NCBI GenBank assembly: GCA_039090855.1
Contig: CM077034.1
Span: 12,971,970-13,035,969, forward strand
Length of the DNA stretch: 64,000 nucleotides
Source of the DNA: Macrothele yani
Lineage: Eukaryota; Arthropoda; Arachnida; Araneae; Macrothelidae
Direction of reading: 5' to 3'
The translations under genes were made by a program, and so were the position numbers. This document shows, piece after piece, positions 32,881 to 43,145 of the stretch (positions are counted from its first letter, which is position 1; every line of letters begins with the position of its first letter). Under the pieces are notes generated by a model. That model was given only the letters and a program-made list of their open reading frames with translations. It had not been told where the DNA came from and did no database searches.

Positions 32881-33197
32881 CTTTGCAGTAACAATGGGCT
32901 TTACTCCCTACTGAGTTAATTGACACCAACATAATAAGAATGGAGCATCCTCTCGGGAATGTACTGCTGCTCGAGTAATCCACACATCTGAAGTAACTTC
33001 CCCATTGAGTTTCTGTACTCTATTTTTTGACATGTTCCTGTTTAATCCATTTTTCTGATATTCAATAACGTTTTCGTGATTTTTTTCGCCTAACCTATAA
33101 CTTACAACTTAATGCATCTTTTCACTGAATATCAAGATATTTCTCCAAGTAGATTTTTTAATTATCCTGATTTTTACTTAATTTATGGATGTCTTTA

Positions 33198-34340
33198 TAC
33201 ACACTCGAGTCACATTATTGTGACCACCTTCTACTTTTGAGGTCAATCGCTCGTAGCCAATGAAAGAAGGCAGGTGTCGTGAGCTGGCTGGGAGGGCATA
33301 TAAGGTATACTGTAGGCATTCTGAAAACATATCACTCGTTGCGGTCATGGATAAAAGGAGAGATTTATCAGATTTGCAAAAAGGGATGATTATCGGCTTT
33401 CGGGCCAAGCGTGGCTATATTTCTGAAACAGCGCAGTTTGCGAACTGTTCGCGTGCTGCTGTGGATAAAGTGTATCGTGATTGGAGAAATGGCACCATTG
33501 CGAATAGGAGACTTGGAAGCTGGTGAGCATCACATGTGCCACTGATGTGAGAGGTGAACGTCAGTTCCGAACGTGCGTGAGGACCGATCGACACGCCAAA
33601 GTGGAGCACGTCACTGGCCGAGTGAACCAGGGGGATACTGGAAGTGTGTCTAAAAGGACAGTTCAGCGAACCCCGCTGCGTATGGGTCTCCGATGCAGAC
33701 GTATAGTCACTGCACCTATGCCAACGAAGATGCATCGGTAGAAAAGGCTTATATTTGCACGGCTGTATCGGAATTGGACCTCCGCTGATTGGCGAACAAT
33801 TGCCTTCTCCAATGAGTCACAACCTAGTGGGGGCTGCGTTATGGTGTGGATAATTTTTTCGTTGCATTCCCTGATTCCACTCATACCTGTAAAAGGCACT
33901 TTGGACCGAATTCCTTATGAATCCATCCTTGCAGATCATGACACCCATACATGCTGATTGTCTTCCCTGGGGCGGATGGAATCTTCCAGCAAAACAATAC
34001 GACGTGATGAGAGCTATATGACATCACAGAGCTAGATATGTCCGAGGGTGAGCACGATGAAAACTTCAAAATACTTCCCTGGCCCTCTAATTCCCCAGAC
34101 TTAAACCCAATTGAGCATCTGTGGTACCACCTCGATCGTGTTGCTCTTTCTATGAATCCTCCACCACGCACCCTCCAGAAGCTGTCAGATGCAGTGGAGT
34201 CAGCATGGCTCCACATACCTGTGAACACTTTCCAGCACCTTATTGAGTCCCTCCCAGCCCGCCTAGCTGCTGTCCGCGCTGCACGCGGTGGTTACTGTGG
34301 ATATTAACTGGTAGTCACGGTAATGTGACACGACCGTGTA
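33198..34340 (+). mobile_element. Tc1-like DNA transposon with ~32-bp TIRs
   Basis: The left inverted repeat TACACACTCGAGTCACATTA (33198 onward, to GTGACCACC) matches the complement of the right end (34309-34340: GGTAGTCACGGTAATGTGAC onward) with a few mismatches. TA flanks both ends (33196-33197 and 34341-34342). The 1143-bp element carries a frameshifted transposase. It lies in intron 2 of the LRR gene, 360 bp upstream of the next coding exon. Confidence 0.9.
33347..34306 (+). pseudogene. Tc1-like transposase relic
   Basis: The start MDKRRDLSDLQKGMIIGFRA (33347) is a normal Tc1 N-terminus with a helix-turn-helix. It continues in other frames with HVTGRVNQGDTGSVSKRTVQ, then LYRNWTSADWRTIAFSNESQ, where the first catalytic Asp is Asn. 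The C-terminal end WPSNSPDLNPIEHLWYHLDR keeps the catalytic Glu and runs to ARGGYCGY. At least two frameshifts and a missing second Asp region make it inactive. Confidence 0.88.
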
Positions 34341-34342
34341 TA

Positions 34343-34699
34343 TTTAAGAATAAAGTCTGTTTTCCGCTTTCCAGATTTCGAAATGCAACTCTCCGGGGTG
34401 CAGCTATCGGTAGAAGAAACGGGTAATCAGGACACCAGATTCCTCAACACGTAAAAATGTATTGCCAATGATCTTCACCCAAATACACACAAGCGGAAAC
34501 AATAAATGACACCAGTACATACTGTAGGTCTCTATATTTACATATTGCATAGTACCAAAGAATTTTCACTTATGAGGAGATCATGCGATATTTTTATTTA
34601 AAGTAATGTGAAAATACCATATTTACATTTCTATTGTTCCATAATAATACGATACAGTAGAATCATGGCAACTCAAAATTCTTTTCTCTTTCTTTTCAG
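34343..34699. other. Intron 2 end
   Basis: Unique AT-rich intron sequence ending in the acceptor CTTTCTTTTCAG (34688-34699). Confidence 0.6.
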
Positions 34700-34908
34700 A
34701 AGTCATCTTTGCCGATAATATTGTAGAAATGTTTCATGAAAAATTTGCTTATTCTGCAGCGGAAGAAATTTCTCCTGAAAACGAGGGTTATATGAGATTA
34801 CTGCGGCAATTTTCAGATTTCATATTCAATGAAAATGTTAAGACAATAAGAGTTCCGTACCGAGGATACAGTCCGGAAATCCTTGCAGCGATTGGACGCA
34901 ACTGCAAG
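34700..34908 (+). CDS. LRR protein, second coding exon (residues 39-108)
   Basis: The exon is bounded by acceptor TTCTTTTCAG (ending 34699) and donor AAG|GTATGT (34909). It joins in phase to the previous exon: C plus AA gives Gln39, then VIFADNIVEMFHEKFAYSAA and on through GYSPEILAAIGRNCK. It ends in phase 0. This segment links the N-terminal motif to the LRRs. Patterns such as ILAAIGRNCKNLKSFQS across the next junction are typical of the first LRR of cysteine-containing LRR proteins. Confidence 0.85.
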
Positions 34909-35034
34909 GTATGTATTGAATTTCAGATCATCTCATTTAGACGTCTACGAAGATACTTTTATAAGACAAAGCTTTCTCCCTACTTTATGTCTGTAATACG
35001 GCTAATACATTGCACGGTAAAATTCGTAGAATGA

Positions 35035-35770
35035 ACTAGTACAACGGTTTTCAAACTGCGTATAGTGCCGTGCGTACTTATTTATAATGCGTAGTGTGCA
35101 CGAAACTATTGCTACTCAAACTGCGTAGAGTGCATTGTGCACTTATTTAAAATGCGTAGAGTGCACTAGACCAGCGGTTCTCAACGTGCGTAGAGTGCCC
35201 TAGGCACTTATTTAAAATGTGTAAAGGTCATTAAACCAGCTGTTCTCAAAGTGCGTTGAGTACCCTATGCCAGCGGTTCTCAAAGTGCGTGCAGTGCCCT
35301 AGGCACTTATTTAAAATGTGTAAAGTGTATTAAACCAGCTGTTCTCAAAGTGAGTACAGCGCCCTGCGCACTTATTTAAAATGCGTATAATGCACAAAAC
35401 TAGCGTTTCTCAAAATACGTAGAGTGCTCTGCGCACTTATTTACGATGCGTATAGTGCCCTTAGCACTCATTTGAAATGCATACAGTGCACTATAACAGC
35501 GGTTCTCAAAGTGCGTAGAGTGCCCTACGCACTTATTGAATATGAGTCGAGTGGGAAAACCAGCGGTTCTGAAACTGAGTAGAGGGCCCTGCGCACTTTC
35601 TTAAAATGCGTGAAGTGCACTAAACCAGCAGTTTTCAAAGTGCGTAGGGTGTAATACGCAGTTATTTAAAATTCGTAGACTGCACTTGAACAGCCGTTCT
35701 CAAAGTGCATATAATATTCTGCGCACTTAATTAAAGTGCGTAAGTGCAGTAGAACGGCGGATCGTCTAAA
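35035..35770. repeat. ~63-bp diverged minisatellite, ~12 copies
   Basis: The unit CCAGCGGTTCTCAAAGTGCG, TAGAGTGCCCTGCGCACTTA, TTTAAAATGCGTAGAGTGCA recurs with considerable divergence in intron 3. Each unit has complementary GTGCG/CGCAC words, so single units could fold back. Confidence 0.85.
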
Positions 35771-36473
35771 CCGGAACTTAAGTTGGAGCGCATTTTTTCT
35801 CGAATATAAATATAGGTCATTTTAAAAAATGAAAAAAGGTAAACAGTTGGGATATTCGCAACACATACTCCAGAGTGTGAGGGAGAAATACCCACAAAAA
35901 AAATGCCCACATTTTAAAAATAGGAAAAATACCTACATCTTAAAAATAGGGAAATTTGCCTGCTGTTAACTGTTCTCTTACGTCTGTTAGAAACATGAGC
36001 TGTTTTCTTTTTATATTTTAGAAGAAAAATCCTAATTTCAATTAAGAACTCTTTAAAACTTAAGAGAACATTTCCCCTTAGTGTTACCTAGAATTACAAG
36101 GGCATTGTGTAGTGTGTTCCCAAAATGGCAGAAGAGGCTCATGCTTAGGAGACACAGAAAAATGCTAATATGTGTAAAAATGGAATCAAATATTACCAGG
36201 AGTCAATAACACATTGAACTTAAAACGTTCACTAAGTCCTCAGGGTGCAGGAATTTTTGGGTTTTCCTCCAACCCGTACTGTTCTATGCAATGCTTTGTT
36301 TACGAAAGGGGTGTTCTTTTGATTTTAGCATGTGTATAAAAATTTTTCAGAAAGCTTGGCTGCATCTAAATGCCTCAAACTCTAAAAGGATTGCTTTAGG
36401 GGCAATTAATTGTTGTTTGTGGATAAGCTATGCACCTATTAGTTCGAACAATGAGTCACTTTTGCCAGTTTGG
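35771..36473. other. Intron 3 spacer with inverted 195-bp-family unit
   Basis: Around 35990-36130 a reversed, diverged 195-bp-family unit is visible (CCCAAAATGGCAGAAGAGGC). A forward partial unit at 36425-36480 (GTTCGAACAATGAGTCACTT, then GGGAAAAAACTACTATGTCC) runs straight into the 26-bp array. Confidence 0.6.
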
Positions 36474-37445
36474 GAAAAAACTACTATGTCCTTGTAATGG
36501 AACAAACTATTATGCCCTTGTAATGAAACAAAGTGTTTTGTCATTGTAATGGAACAAACTGCCATGCCCTTGTAATGGAACAAACTACTATGTCCTTGGA
36601 ATGGAACAAACTACTATGTCCTTTGAATGGATTAAACTACTATGTCCTTGTAATGGAACAAACTATTATGTCCTTGTAATAGAACAAACTACTATGTCCT
36701 TTGAATGGAACAAACTACTATGTTCTTGGAATGGAACAAACTACTATGTCCTTGTAATGGAACAAACCGTTTTGTCATTGTAATGGAACAAACTATTATG
36801 TCCTTGTAATAGAACAAACTACTATGTCCTTGTAATGGAACAAACCGTTTTGTCATTGTAATGGAACAAACTGCCATGCCCTTGTAATGGAACAAACTAC
36901 TATGTCCTTGGAATGGAACAAACTACTATGTCCTCTGAATGGAACAAACTACTATGTTCTTGGAATGGAACAAACTACTATGTCCTTGTAATGAAACAAA
37001 GTGTTTTGTCATTGTAATGGAACAAACTGCCATGCCCTTGTAATGGAACAAACTACTATGTCCTTGGAATGGAACAAACTACTATGTCCTTTGAATGGAT
37101 TAAACTACTATGTCCTTGTAATGGAACAAACTATTATGTCCTTGTAATAGAACAAACTACTATGTCCTTGTAACGGAACAAACTGTTTTGTCATTGTAAT
37201 GGAACAAACTGCCATGCCCTTGTAATGGAACAAACTACTATGTCCTTCGAATGGAACAAACTACTATGTCCTTTGAATGGAACAAACTACTATGTCCTTG
37301 TAATGAAACAAACTGTTTTGTCATTGTAATGGAACAAACTGCCATGTCCTTGTAATGGAACAAACTACTATGTCCTCGGAATGGAACAAACTACTATGTC
37401 CTTGGAATGGAATAAACACTGTCCTTGTAATGGAACAAACTACAG
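36474..37445. repeat. 26-bp minisatellite, ~37 copies
   Basis: The basic unit is CTACTATGTCCTTGTAATGG + AACAAA (26 bp). Variant units (GTGTTTTGTCATT, CTGCCATGCCC, CTATTATGTCC) recur in a regular order, giving a higher-order pattern. The first unit grows out of a partial 195-bp-family unit, whose segment AACAAACT...CCTTATAATG is the evident seed. Confidence 0.93.
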
Positions 37446-38500
37446 GGTTGATACATAAGTTCATGCCGTTTTTTTTCACCTCAGTACAGGAATGTATTAC
37501 ATCAGAATGGAAAACGGAATCAATCAACTATATATTCCTCCCCATTGTTTACGATATTGTCTCAATGTCTGGATATGTCTGCAATGCCATTCTTGAAAAT
37601 CAAGAAATTATCAAGGAAATTCTGGAGATCAACGTCATTGTTGAACGTTCTAACACGGAGTGCATTCGACAGACATCGGATCAGGTGATAGTCTGAAGGG
37701 TAGACATCTAGAGAATAGGCCTAACGTGGAACGATCTCCGATTTCATATCCTGAATGACCGTTATGGCCACGTTTGCACTGTGTGGGCGTGCATTATCAT
37801 TTTTGGAAAATGACACCATGGCGTCGATGTGGCCGTTTCTGCTGAACTGCTGTTTTCACACGGCGGAATTGCTCACAATAGAGTACAGCGTTGATGTTCT
37901 GATTCCTCGGCAGCATTTCCTAGTGAATATTGCCTTCCATGTCCCATAAAACACATAACTTAATCTTCGCAGGATGAAGGTCATGTTATAGACGTGGTGT
38001 GGGCGTCTTGTTCGATTTCGAACTCACCGAGGACAACAAGAATCAGCGTGTTGCCATATGTGGTTCCTTGCTCGCCTGTTATTCTGAAATTCACGTATCA
38101 GTCACCACTTTTCATATCCAGTAACAATACGTGGCAGAAAGTGTTTGTGTTGCTGAGAACTTTCGCGATAACGGGGCAGCAAGGAACCACATATGGCGAC
38201 CCGCTAATTCTTTTTGTCCTCGGCGAGTGTGTGAGGAACCCAAGACCCCAATTTCTGGACAATTTCCCATACGTTCCAGGTGTCGCATCAGTGTGGTCTG
38301 ATCACAGTCCATCACATTGGCCAATTCCGTTGCGGTTTGACGCGGATCCAAGTGGATCAGATGGTTCAAACGATCTTCATCAAAGTGAGATGGAAAACCT
38401 GAACGTGGAGAGTCGTTGAGGTCAAAATTGCCACTTAGGAACCGCTCAAATCATTTGCGGGCGGTTCTCGGAGCAATAGCATCCTCCGCACACATACCAC
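37446..38500 (-). pseudogene. mariner transposase relic with internal inverted duplication
   Basis: The minus strand contains the mariner N-terminal region (FERFLSGNFDLNDSPRSGFP, then LNHLIHLDPRQTATELANVM and CDQTTLMRHLERMGN), the linker WVPHTLAEDKKN, RVAICGSLL, and IVTGYEKW, where the first catalytic Asp is Tyr. Further down, traces of FQNDNARPH are seen near 37800. Stops and frameshifts are frequent. At 37990-38072 a second copy of the linker (LTEDNKNQRVAICGSLL) is encoded on the plus strand, so part of the element is inverted. The left end, CTACAGGGTTGATACATAAG, resembles mariner termini. Confidence 0.82.
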
Positions 38501-38916
38501 AAATCCAGTCGACCATCTGGGGTTTGTGTGGGAACAGCAAAGACAACCTGTGGCTGTTGAACCATGCAACTTACAAGAGTTATAAGAATCTTCTGCCAAC
38601 GTTTTGTTACATGATACAACAAGACGTCTTTAGAAATCTTGCAGCGTCTATGTCTCGCCGGCTAAGAGTTGATTTGGCGGAACATGGTGGAACCAAACAC
38701 ATTGGGTCAAAACGTCTCGTCTCATCCGTGAATGTGGTCGGTGACGTCACTTGTAGGTCATGTGATCGGCGTCAGCTATTGCGCCGGTTGCGATAAAATT
38801 ATATGACACTTTAATGCAGTCTTATTGTATTTTAATTCTGTTGGAGAAATATGAATGTGAATGCGTGTATTCTGCTAAATTGTTAAGTGATTGGAATTTC
38901 CTTTTTGTTATTTCAG
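38501..38916. other. Intron 3 end
   Basis: Possibly further mariner-flanking DNA (minus-strand traces to about 38560), otherwise unique. It ends in the acceptor CTTTTTGTTATTTCAG (38901-38916). Confidence 0.5.
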
Positions 38917-40023
38917 AACTTGAAGTCATTCCAGTCCATTGGAAGGAATCTGGACACCGCTGTATACAATCCTATTCTCAGAGACATGAAGAACTTGACC
39001 GTTCTTAATTTGAGTCTTTACAAGAATCTCAATGTGGAGACCATGGAAGTTATTGCGATCTCCCTCACTGAACTGAAAACCCTAAGTCTGGTTTTTACAA
39101 ACATAAATGACGATGCATTGTTTATTCTTTGCGGTCATAAAAGGGTCGATGATGAAGACATTCGCAGTTGCTGCTATACAAAAGAGTGTGGAACTAGCAG
39201 TCCGTTGCAACTCAGGAAACTCGACGTAAGTGGAACAGAAGCCAGCAATGTTGGAGTAGCTTGCGTTCTAACACATATGCCTACACTTCAAAATCTGAAT
39301 CCCCCTTCCTCTGAAGATGTACCTAACGCATTCTGTGAGATTGACAGGCAGCGCAAGACACGCGAAATGCCTCGATTAAATGTGCAGCTAACGTCTCTTG
39401 GTTGTGGAGAATTCAATGGAGACTTGGAAACGGTTATTGGTAGTTGTCCAAAATTAGAAGAATTAGTTTTACGTATTAGCAATGATAACAACAAACGCAG
39501 AGACCAGACACAGGCCATGTGCAGACTCAATCATCTAAAAAGCATTTCTCTTTCTAGTGGAAGCAGTTATCGTCTCGGTGAAAGCATGGAGATCTTCTGG
39601 ACCAGCAAAGGAAGTCATATAAAGTTCTTACACCTCTTTGGAGAAATGGGGGGAAAGATGTTATTCGACACAAAAGATCTCGAATATATACTGAGAATGT
39701 GTCCCTATCTAGAGAAACTGTGTCTGGCTGATATTTATCTGAATTGCCCAATATCAGGCAACAACCCTTTCAGACATGTTCTGTGTCTCAGGAATTTGCA
39801 CAAGCTGAAGATACAAATGGAAGGTGAGCAGCATTCGATGGTTGTGAGAGAAGCCTTCAAGATTATTTCTGAAGCTATGAACATAGAGAAATTGACTTTG
39901 AACCTTCCTGCAGACCTAAATGTTGTTTCTGATTTACTTTCAGAAATAGAATTCCTTTCCTTAAAGAAAGTAAAATATATCGACAGCAATCAAACGGACG
40001 GAACCTATACGTGGAGAGATTAA
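38917..40023 (+). CDS. LRR protein, last coding exon (residues 109-476)
   Basis: Open from the acceptor to TAA at 40021-40023, phase 0. It encodes 368 residues made largely of leucine-rich repeats: LTVLNLS (about 135), LKTLSLV (about 160), LRKLDVS, LEELVLR, LKSISLS, IKFLHLF, LEKLCLA, LHKLKIQ, IEKLTLN. The spacing is irregular (about 25-60 residues), as in F-box/Zyg-11-like LRR proteins rather than plant-type receptors. There is no signal peptide or membrane segment, so it is probably a cytosolic or nuclear protein-binding scaffold, likely a ubiquitin-ligase substrate receptor. That role is inferred. No frameshift or stop interrupts 1.1 kb, and base composition is clearly coding-like compared with its surroundings, so the gene is probably functional. 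Confidence 0.92.
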   Translation, partial: NLKSFQSIGRNLDTAVYNPILRDMKNLTVLNLSLYKNLNVETMEVIAISLTELKTLSLVFTNINDDALFILCGHKRVDDEDIRSCCYTKECGTSSPLQLRKLDVSGTEASNVGVACVLTHMPTLQNLNPPSSEDVPNAFCEIDRQRKTREMPRLNVQLTSLGCGEFNGDLETVIGSCPKLEELVLRISNDNNKRRDQTQAMCRLNHLKSISLSSGSSYRLGESMEIFWTSKGSHIKFLHLFGEMGGKMLFDTKDLEYILRMCPYLEKLCLADIYLNCPISGNNPFRHVLCLRNLHKLKIQMEGEQHSMVVREAFKIISEAMNIEKLTLNLPADLNVVSDLLSEIEFLSLKKVKYIDSNQTDGTYTWRD

Positions 40024-40125
40024 GATGTCGCGCACGATTAAATGTAACAAAGCGCTATTTCTTTAAACATTTGAAACAGTGTCTACTCTATTTTTTGTAA
40101 ATGCCTTGCCAATGAAATGTCAGAG

Positions 40126-40131
40126 AATAAA
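40126..40131 (+). promoter_or_regulatory. Poly(A) signal of the LRR gene
   Basis: AATAAA 103 nt after the stop codon, followed about 20 nt later by a GT-rich TGTGTTTCTGT. The 3' end is expected near 40144-40150. Confidence 0.8.
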
Positions 40132-40239
40132 CGTATATGCTTGAAATGTGTTTCTGTATCTTATTATAAAACATTTTTTTCTTTTCAACGGTTGTCATGT
40201 GTTGTATCATAGAGTAAAGAGGCAATTATAAAACAAACT

Positions 40240-40296
40240 ATTCCTCTAAGTCAAGTGAAGTTATATATATACAGTATATACTTAACTTAGAGGAAT
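40240..40296. other. Short inverted repeat
   Basis: ATTCCTCTAAGTCAAGT (40240-40256) and ACTTAACTTAGAGGAAT (40280-40296) are complementary at 16 of 17 positions around an AT-rich core with ATATATAT. It may be a tiny MITE-like palindrome or part of the downstream region of the gene. Confidence 0.7.
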
Positions 40297-40614
40297 ATTT
40301 TGTATATAATTGATTCATATATCCGTCACCAAATCGTCTGCAACTTTCTCGTAATTTAAATAAAGTAATCCGAATGACCAACGCAGCCACTTACCCATGT
40401 CAGAATGTTTATCTTTATATTCCTTTATCAAACCAAGTTCCTCGATTTCTTCCTCTACGACTGAGATGTATGGAACAACATCCTATGACGTTGCTTGTAT
40501 ATCAGGTATTTTTAATGAATTCCCACTTCGAACTTTACTACAGCAGCAAAGTAATACATCATTGTGGCCGTGGTGGATGTTTGTGATAGGACAACACGTG
40601 TGCAAAGTACAAAT

Positions 40615-41547
40615 TAGAGGTGGGTACAATATCACGTCACGGTTACTTTGTAACGTTACTGAAATGTCACTTTCACGGTTTGTAATTAGTAGGGAAAATC
40701 ACCGTTCCAGAATCACGAGAACACTTTGGTTCCTGAATTGTTCCAAATTCCCCTTACTTTCGTGGTACGAGAGGTATGTTACAAATCAAGCGTTCCCAAA
40801 TTAAGCTACTTTCCTTAACCGCTCCAAAATCACTGGATATTAAATATAGATATTTCCAAGCCTTTTCACTCAGTAATCTCACTTTTAAAGCTATTTATCT
40901 AATGGTGTTGGGTTTTTTTATTTGAAGTGACATTTATATACGCTATTTTGCACCCAAACCACCATTCAGTGAAGTTCTAGAACACCAAGAATTTTATTTT
41001 AGGGCTGGAGCACAAAATTTCAGAAAAATGCAATTATTGGCTAAAACATATCCCCGAATAAAAATCATTTTTGCGTTTGGATCTGTCTAGAGACCAACAG
41101 ACCGAATAAATGAATTATAAATAATACTTCATTTATCTTCCACTTGAAAATTTTTCATATACGAGCTTGACTACTATCTGCTCTTCGGGAGTTAGAAGAT
41201 TTCATATGCAATGTTTCTCCGTTTCTTATCTATGAAAAGAAACTAAAATACCTATGAAAACTAACTGAAATGCCTATGAAAAGTAACTAAGAATACAAGT
41301 GCCTAATTAGTCTGTCAGTGGAATTCTCGGAAATAGCACGAACCCGAATCCTCTTGAGAACTCAGAACGAGACCTGAGAAGCGAAGTGCCGGGTAACGAT
41401 TAATGAAAGGTTCTTGTGGATTATGATTTCGCCACGTGACTAATTTGAGCATACAGGTACAGGTGTTCGTTCTTGTCAAAAACTGTGACTTTGTCACGGT
41501 TACTTTTTTGGAACGTTATCGAAAAGTCAGTGTTAAGCCCATCCCTA
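40615..41547. mobile_element. hAT-type non-autonomous element (MITE-like)
   Basis: The left end TAGAGGTGGGTACAA and the complement of the right end TAGGGATGGGCTTAA match the TAGRGRTGGG termini common in hAT elements. The flanks are GTACAAAT (40607-40614) and CTACAAAT (41548-41555), an 8-bp target duplication with one mismatch. The 933-bp interior is AT-rich with subterminal TCACGGTTACTTTGTAACG and TGTCACGGTTACTTTTTTGG. No transposase is recognised. Confidence 0.82.
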
Positions 41548-41804
41548 CTACAAATGACCACATGGACAATACGCGTAGCACATGAAGGACCCCCTGCTTC
41601 CGTTTCCGGTGTAACAAAAATGTTCCACAAGAAGATGAGGTAGAATTCTCCCGTCGATTTAACTGACAGGCATTCTGGGAGGGAGGTTCGGTGCAATTAC
41701 CCCATGCAACAGGCGGGGGAGTCCGGTGCAATTAACATTTGAATTTGATTGACAGTTTCCGTGAGGGGTACAACTGATCCTTGTGTAAATATAAATCTGA
41801 CAGA

Positions 41805-41952
41805 AGAGAGGATTAAAACATCCCTTCCGGGGGTTTAAATCAGGTGGCGTTATTCCTTAAAAAAAGTTGATCAGCCTTAGAGATAAAGAAGCACATAGCA
41901 CTTCTGTTACCTTTGAAAAAGGACATTTTCCAGCTACAAGTTGTCATAGAAG
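41805..41952 (+). promoter_or_regulatory. Promoter/first-exon module II
   Basis: Repeats module I: GATTAAAACATCCCTTC, then GGGTTTAAATCAGGTGGC (the TATA box is weakened to TTTAAAT at 41834), ending in CAAGTTGTCATAGAAG|GTATGTAG, where the donor starts at 41953. The following ~190 bp match intron 1 of the LRR gene (GGTTCGGGCTCCACTTCTCG at about 42066). No LRR coding exon follows before module III. It is probably a duplicated 5' end whose coding part is absent, so a transcript from here would be non-coding or would read into the arrays. Confidence 0.55.
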
Positions 41953-42224
41953 GTATGTAGAAATGCCTCTGTATACATATCGTTTCTGTCTTGTAATGGT
42001 GTTAATATGTATGTAGTGTGTTGATACCTATAGCTATTTCACTTGGGCGACTAAATGATTAATTGGGTTCGGGCTCCACTTCTCGACGAGGCATTGATGC
42101 GGTTCTGGATTATATTTAAAAATTTGCGTTTTTAATTTCGGGATATTTTGATTTTCAATTTGTTAGGCCACCGCATAAGAAAATCCTGAGAGCGCCCTTT
42201 CAGCCTCTTCTACCATTTTGGAGT

Positions 42225-43145
42225 AAACTACGGTATCCTTGGATTTTAGCACGAGACATATATTCTTTTGATCTACGGTATCCTTGGATTTTAGCACGAG
42301 ACGTATATTCTTTTAATGTACGGTATCCTTGGATTTTTAGCACGAGACGTATATTCTTTTGATCTACGGTATCCTTGGATTTTAGCACGAGACGTATATT
42401 CTTTTCATGTACGGTATCCTTGGATTTTAGCACGAGACGTATATTCTTTTGATCTACGGTATCCTTGGATTTTAGCACGAGACGTATATTCTTTTAATGT
42501 ACGGTATCCTTGGATTTTGGCACGAGACGTATATTCTTTGGATCTAAGGTATCCTTGGATTTTAGCACAAGACGTATATTCTTTTGATCTACGGTATCCT
42601 TGGATTTTAGCACGAGACGTATATTCTTTTGATCTACGGTATTCTTGGATTTTAGCACGAGACGTATACTCTTTTAATGTACGGTATCCTTGGATTTTGG
42701 CACGAGACGTATATTCTTTTGATCTACGGTATCCTTGGATTTTAGCACGAGACGTATATTCTTTTGATCTACGGTATCCTTGGATTTTTGCACGAGACAT
42801 ATATTCTTTTGATCTACGGTATCCTTGGATTTTAGCACGAGACGTATATTCTTTTGATCTACTGTATCCTTGGATTTTAGCAAGAGACGTATATTCTTTT
42901 GATCTACGGTATCCTTGGATTTTTGCACGAGACATATATTCTTTTGATCTACGGTATCCTTGGATTTTAGCACGAGACGTATATTCTTTTGATCTACGGT
43001 ATCCTTGGATTTTTGCACGAGACATATATTCTTTTAATGTACGGTATCCTTGGATTTTAGCACGAGACGTATATTCTTTTGATCTACTGTATCCTTGGAT
43101 TTTAGCACGAGACGTATATTCTTTTGATCTACGGTATCCCTGCAA
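42225..43145. repeat. 45-bp minisatellite, ~20 copies
   Basis: Unit: CTACGGTATCCTTGGATTTT + AGCACGAGACGTATATTCTT + TTGAT. Because the period is a multiple of three, both strands stay open over long stretches (15-residue repeat YSFDLRYPWILARDV on the plus strand). At the matching place, module III has a single unexpanded CCACGGCATCCTTGTAATGC, so the array arose here. It is called a minisatellite, not a gene. Confidence 0.93.

Larger units (their letters stand above)
15880..40144 (+). other. LRR gene transcription unit (4 predicted exons)
   Basis: Predicted exons: 15880-15995 (5' UTR), 27615-27751 (start codon at 27637), 34700-34908 and 38917 to about 40144. The coding join is 27637-27751, 34700-34908 and 38917-40023, encoding 476 aa. 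All introns are GT-AG with good polypyrimidine tracts. Intron 1 (11.6 kb) carries the 115-bp array, the 607-bp duplication and two miniature LTR elements. Intron 2 (6.9 kb) carries a split Tc1, a 117-bp array and another Tc1. Intron 3 (4.0 kb) carries the ~63-bp and 26-bp arrays and a mariner relic. The coding part is well supported; the promoter linkage is less sure. Confidence 0.7.

Noticed and set aside
36474..37445. CRISPR-like regular array
   Set aside because: Units are contiguous 26-bp repeats without unique spacers, in an intron of a eukaryotic gene. The same applies to all other arrays here.
38416..38796. 126-codon plus-strand ORF
   Set aside because: The opposite strand encodes the mariner N-terminal region in the same place, so this is its shadow.
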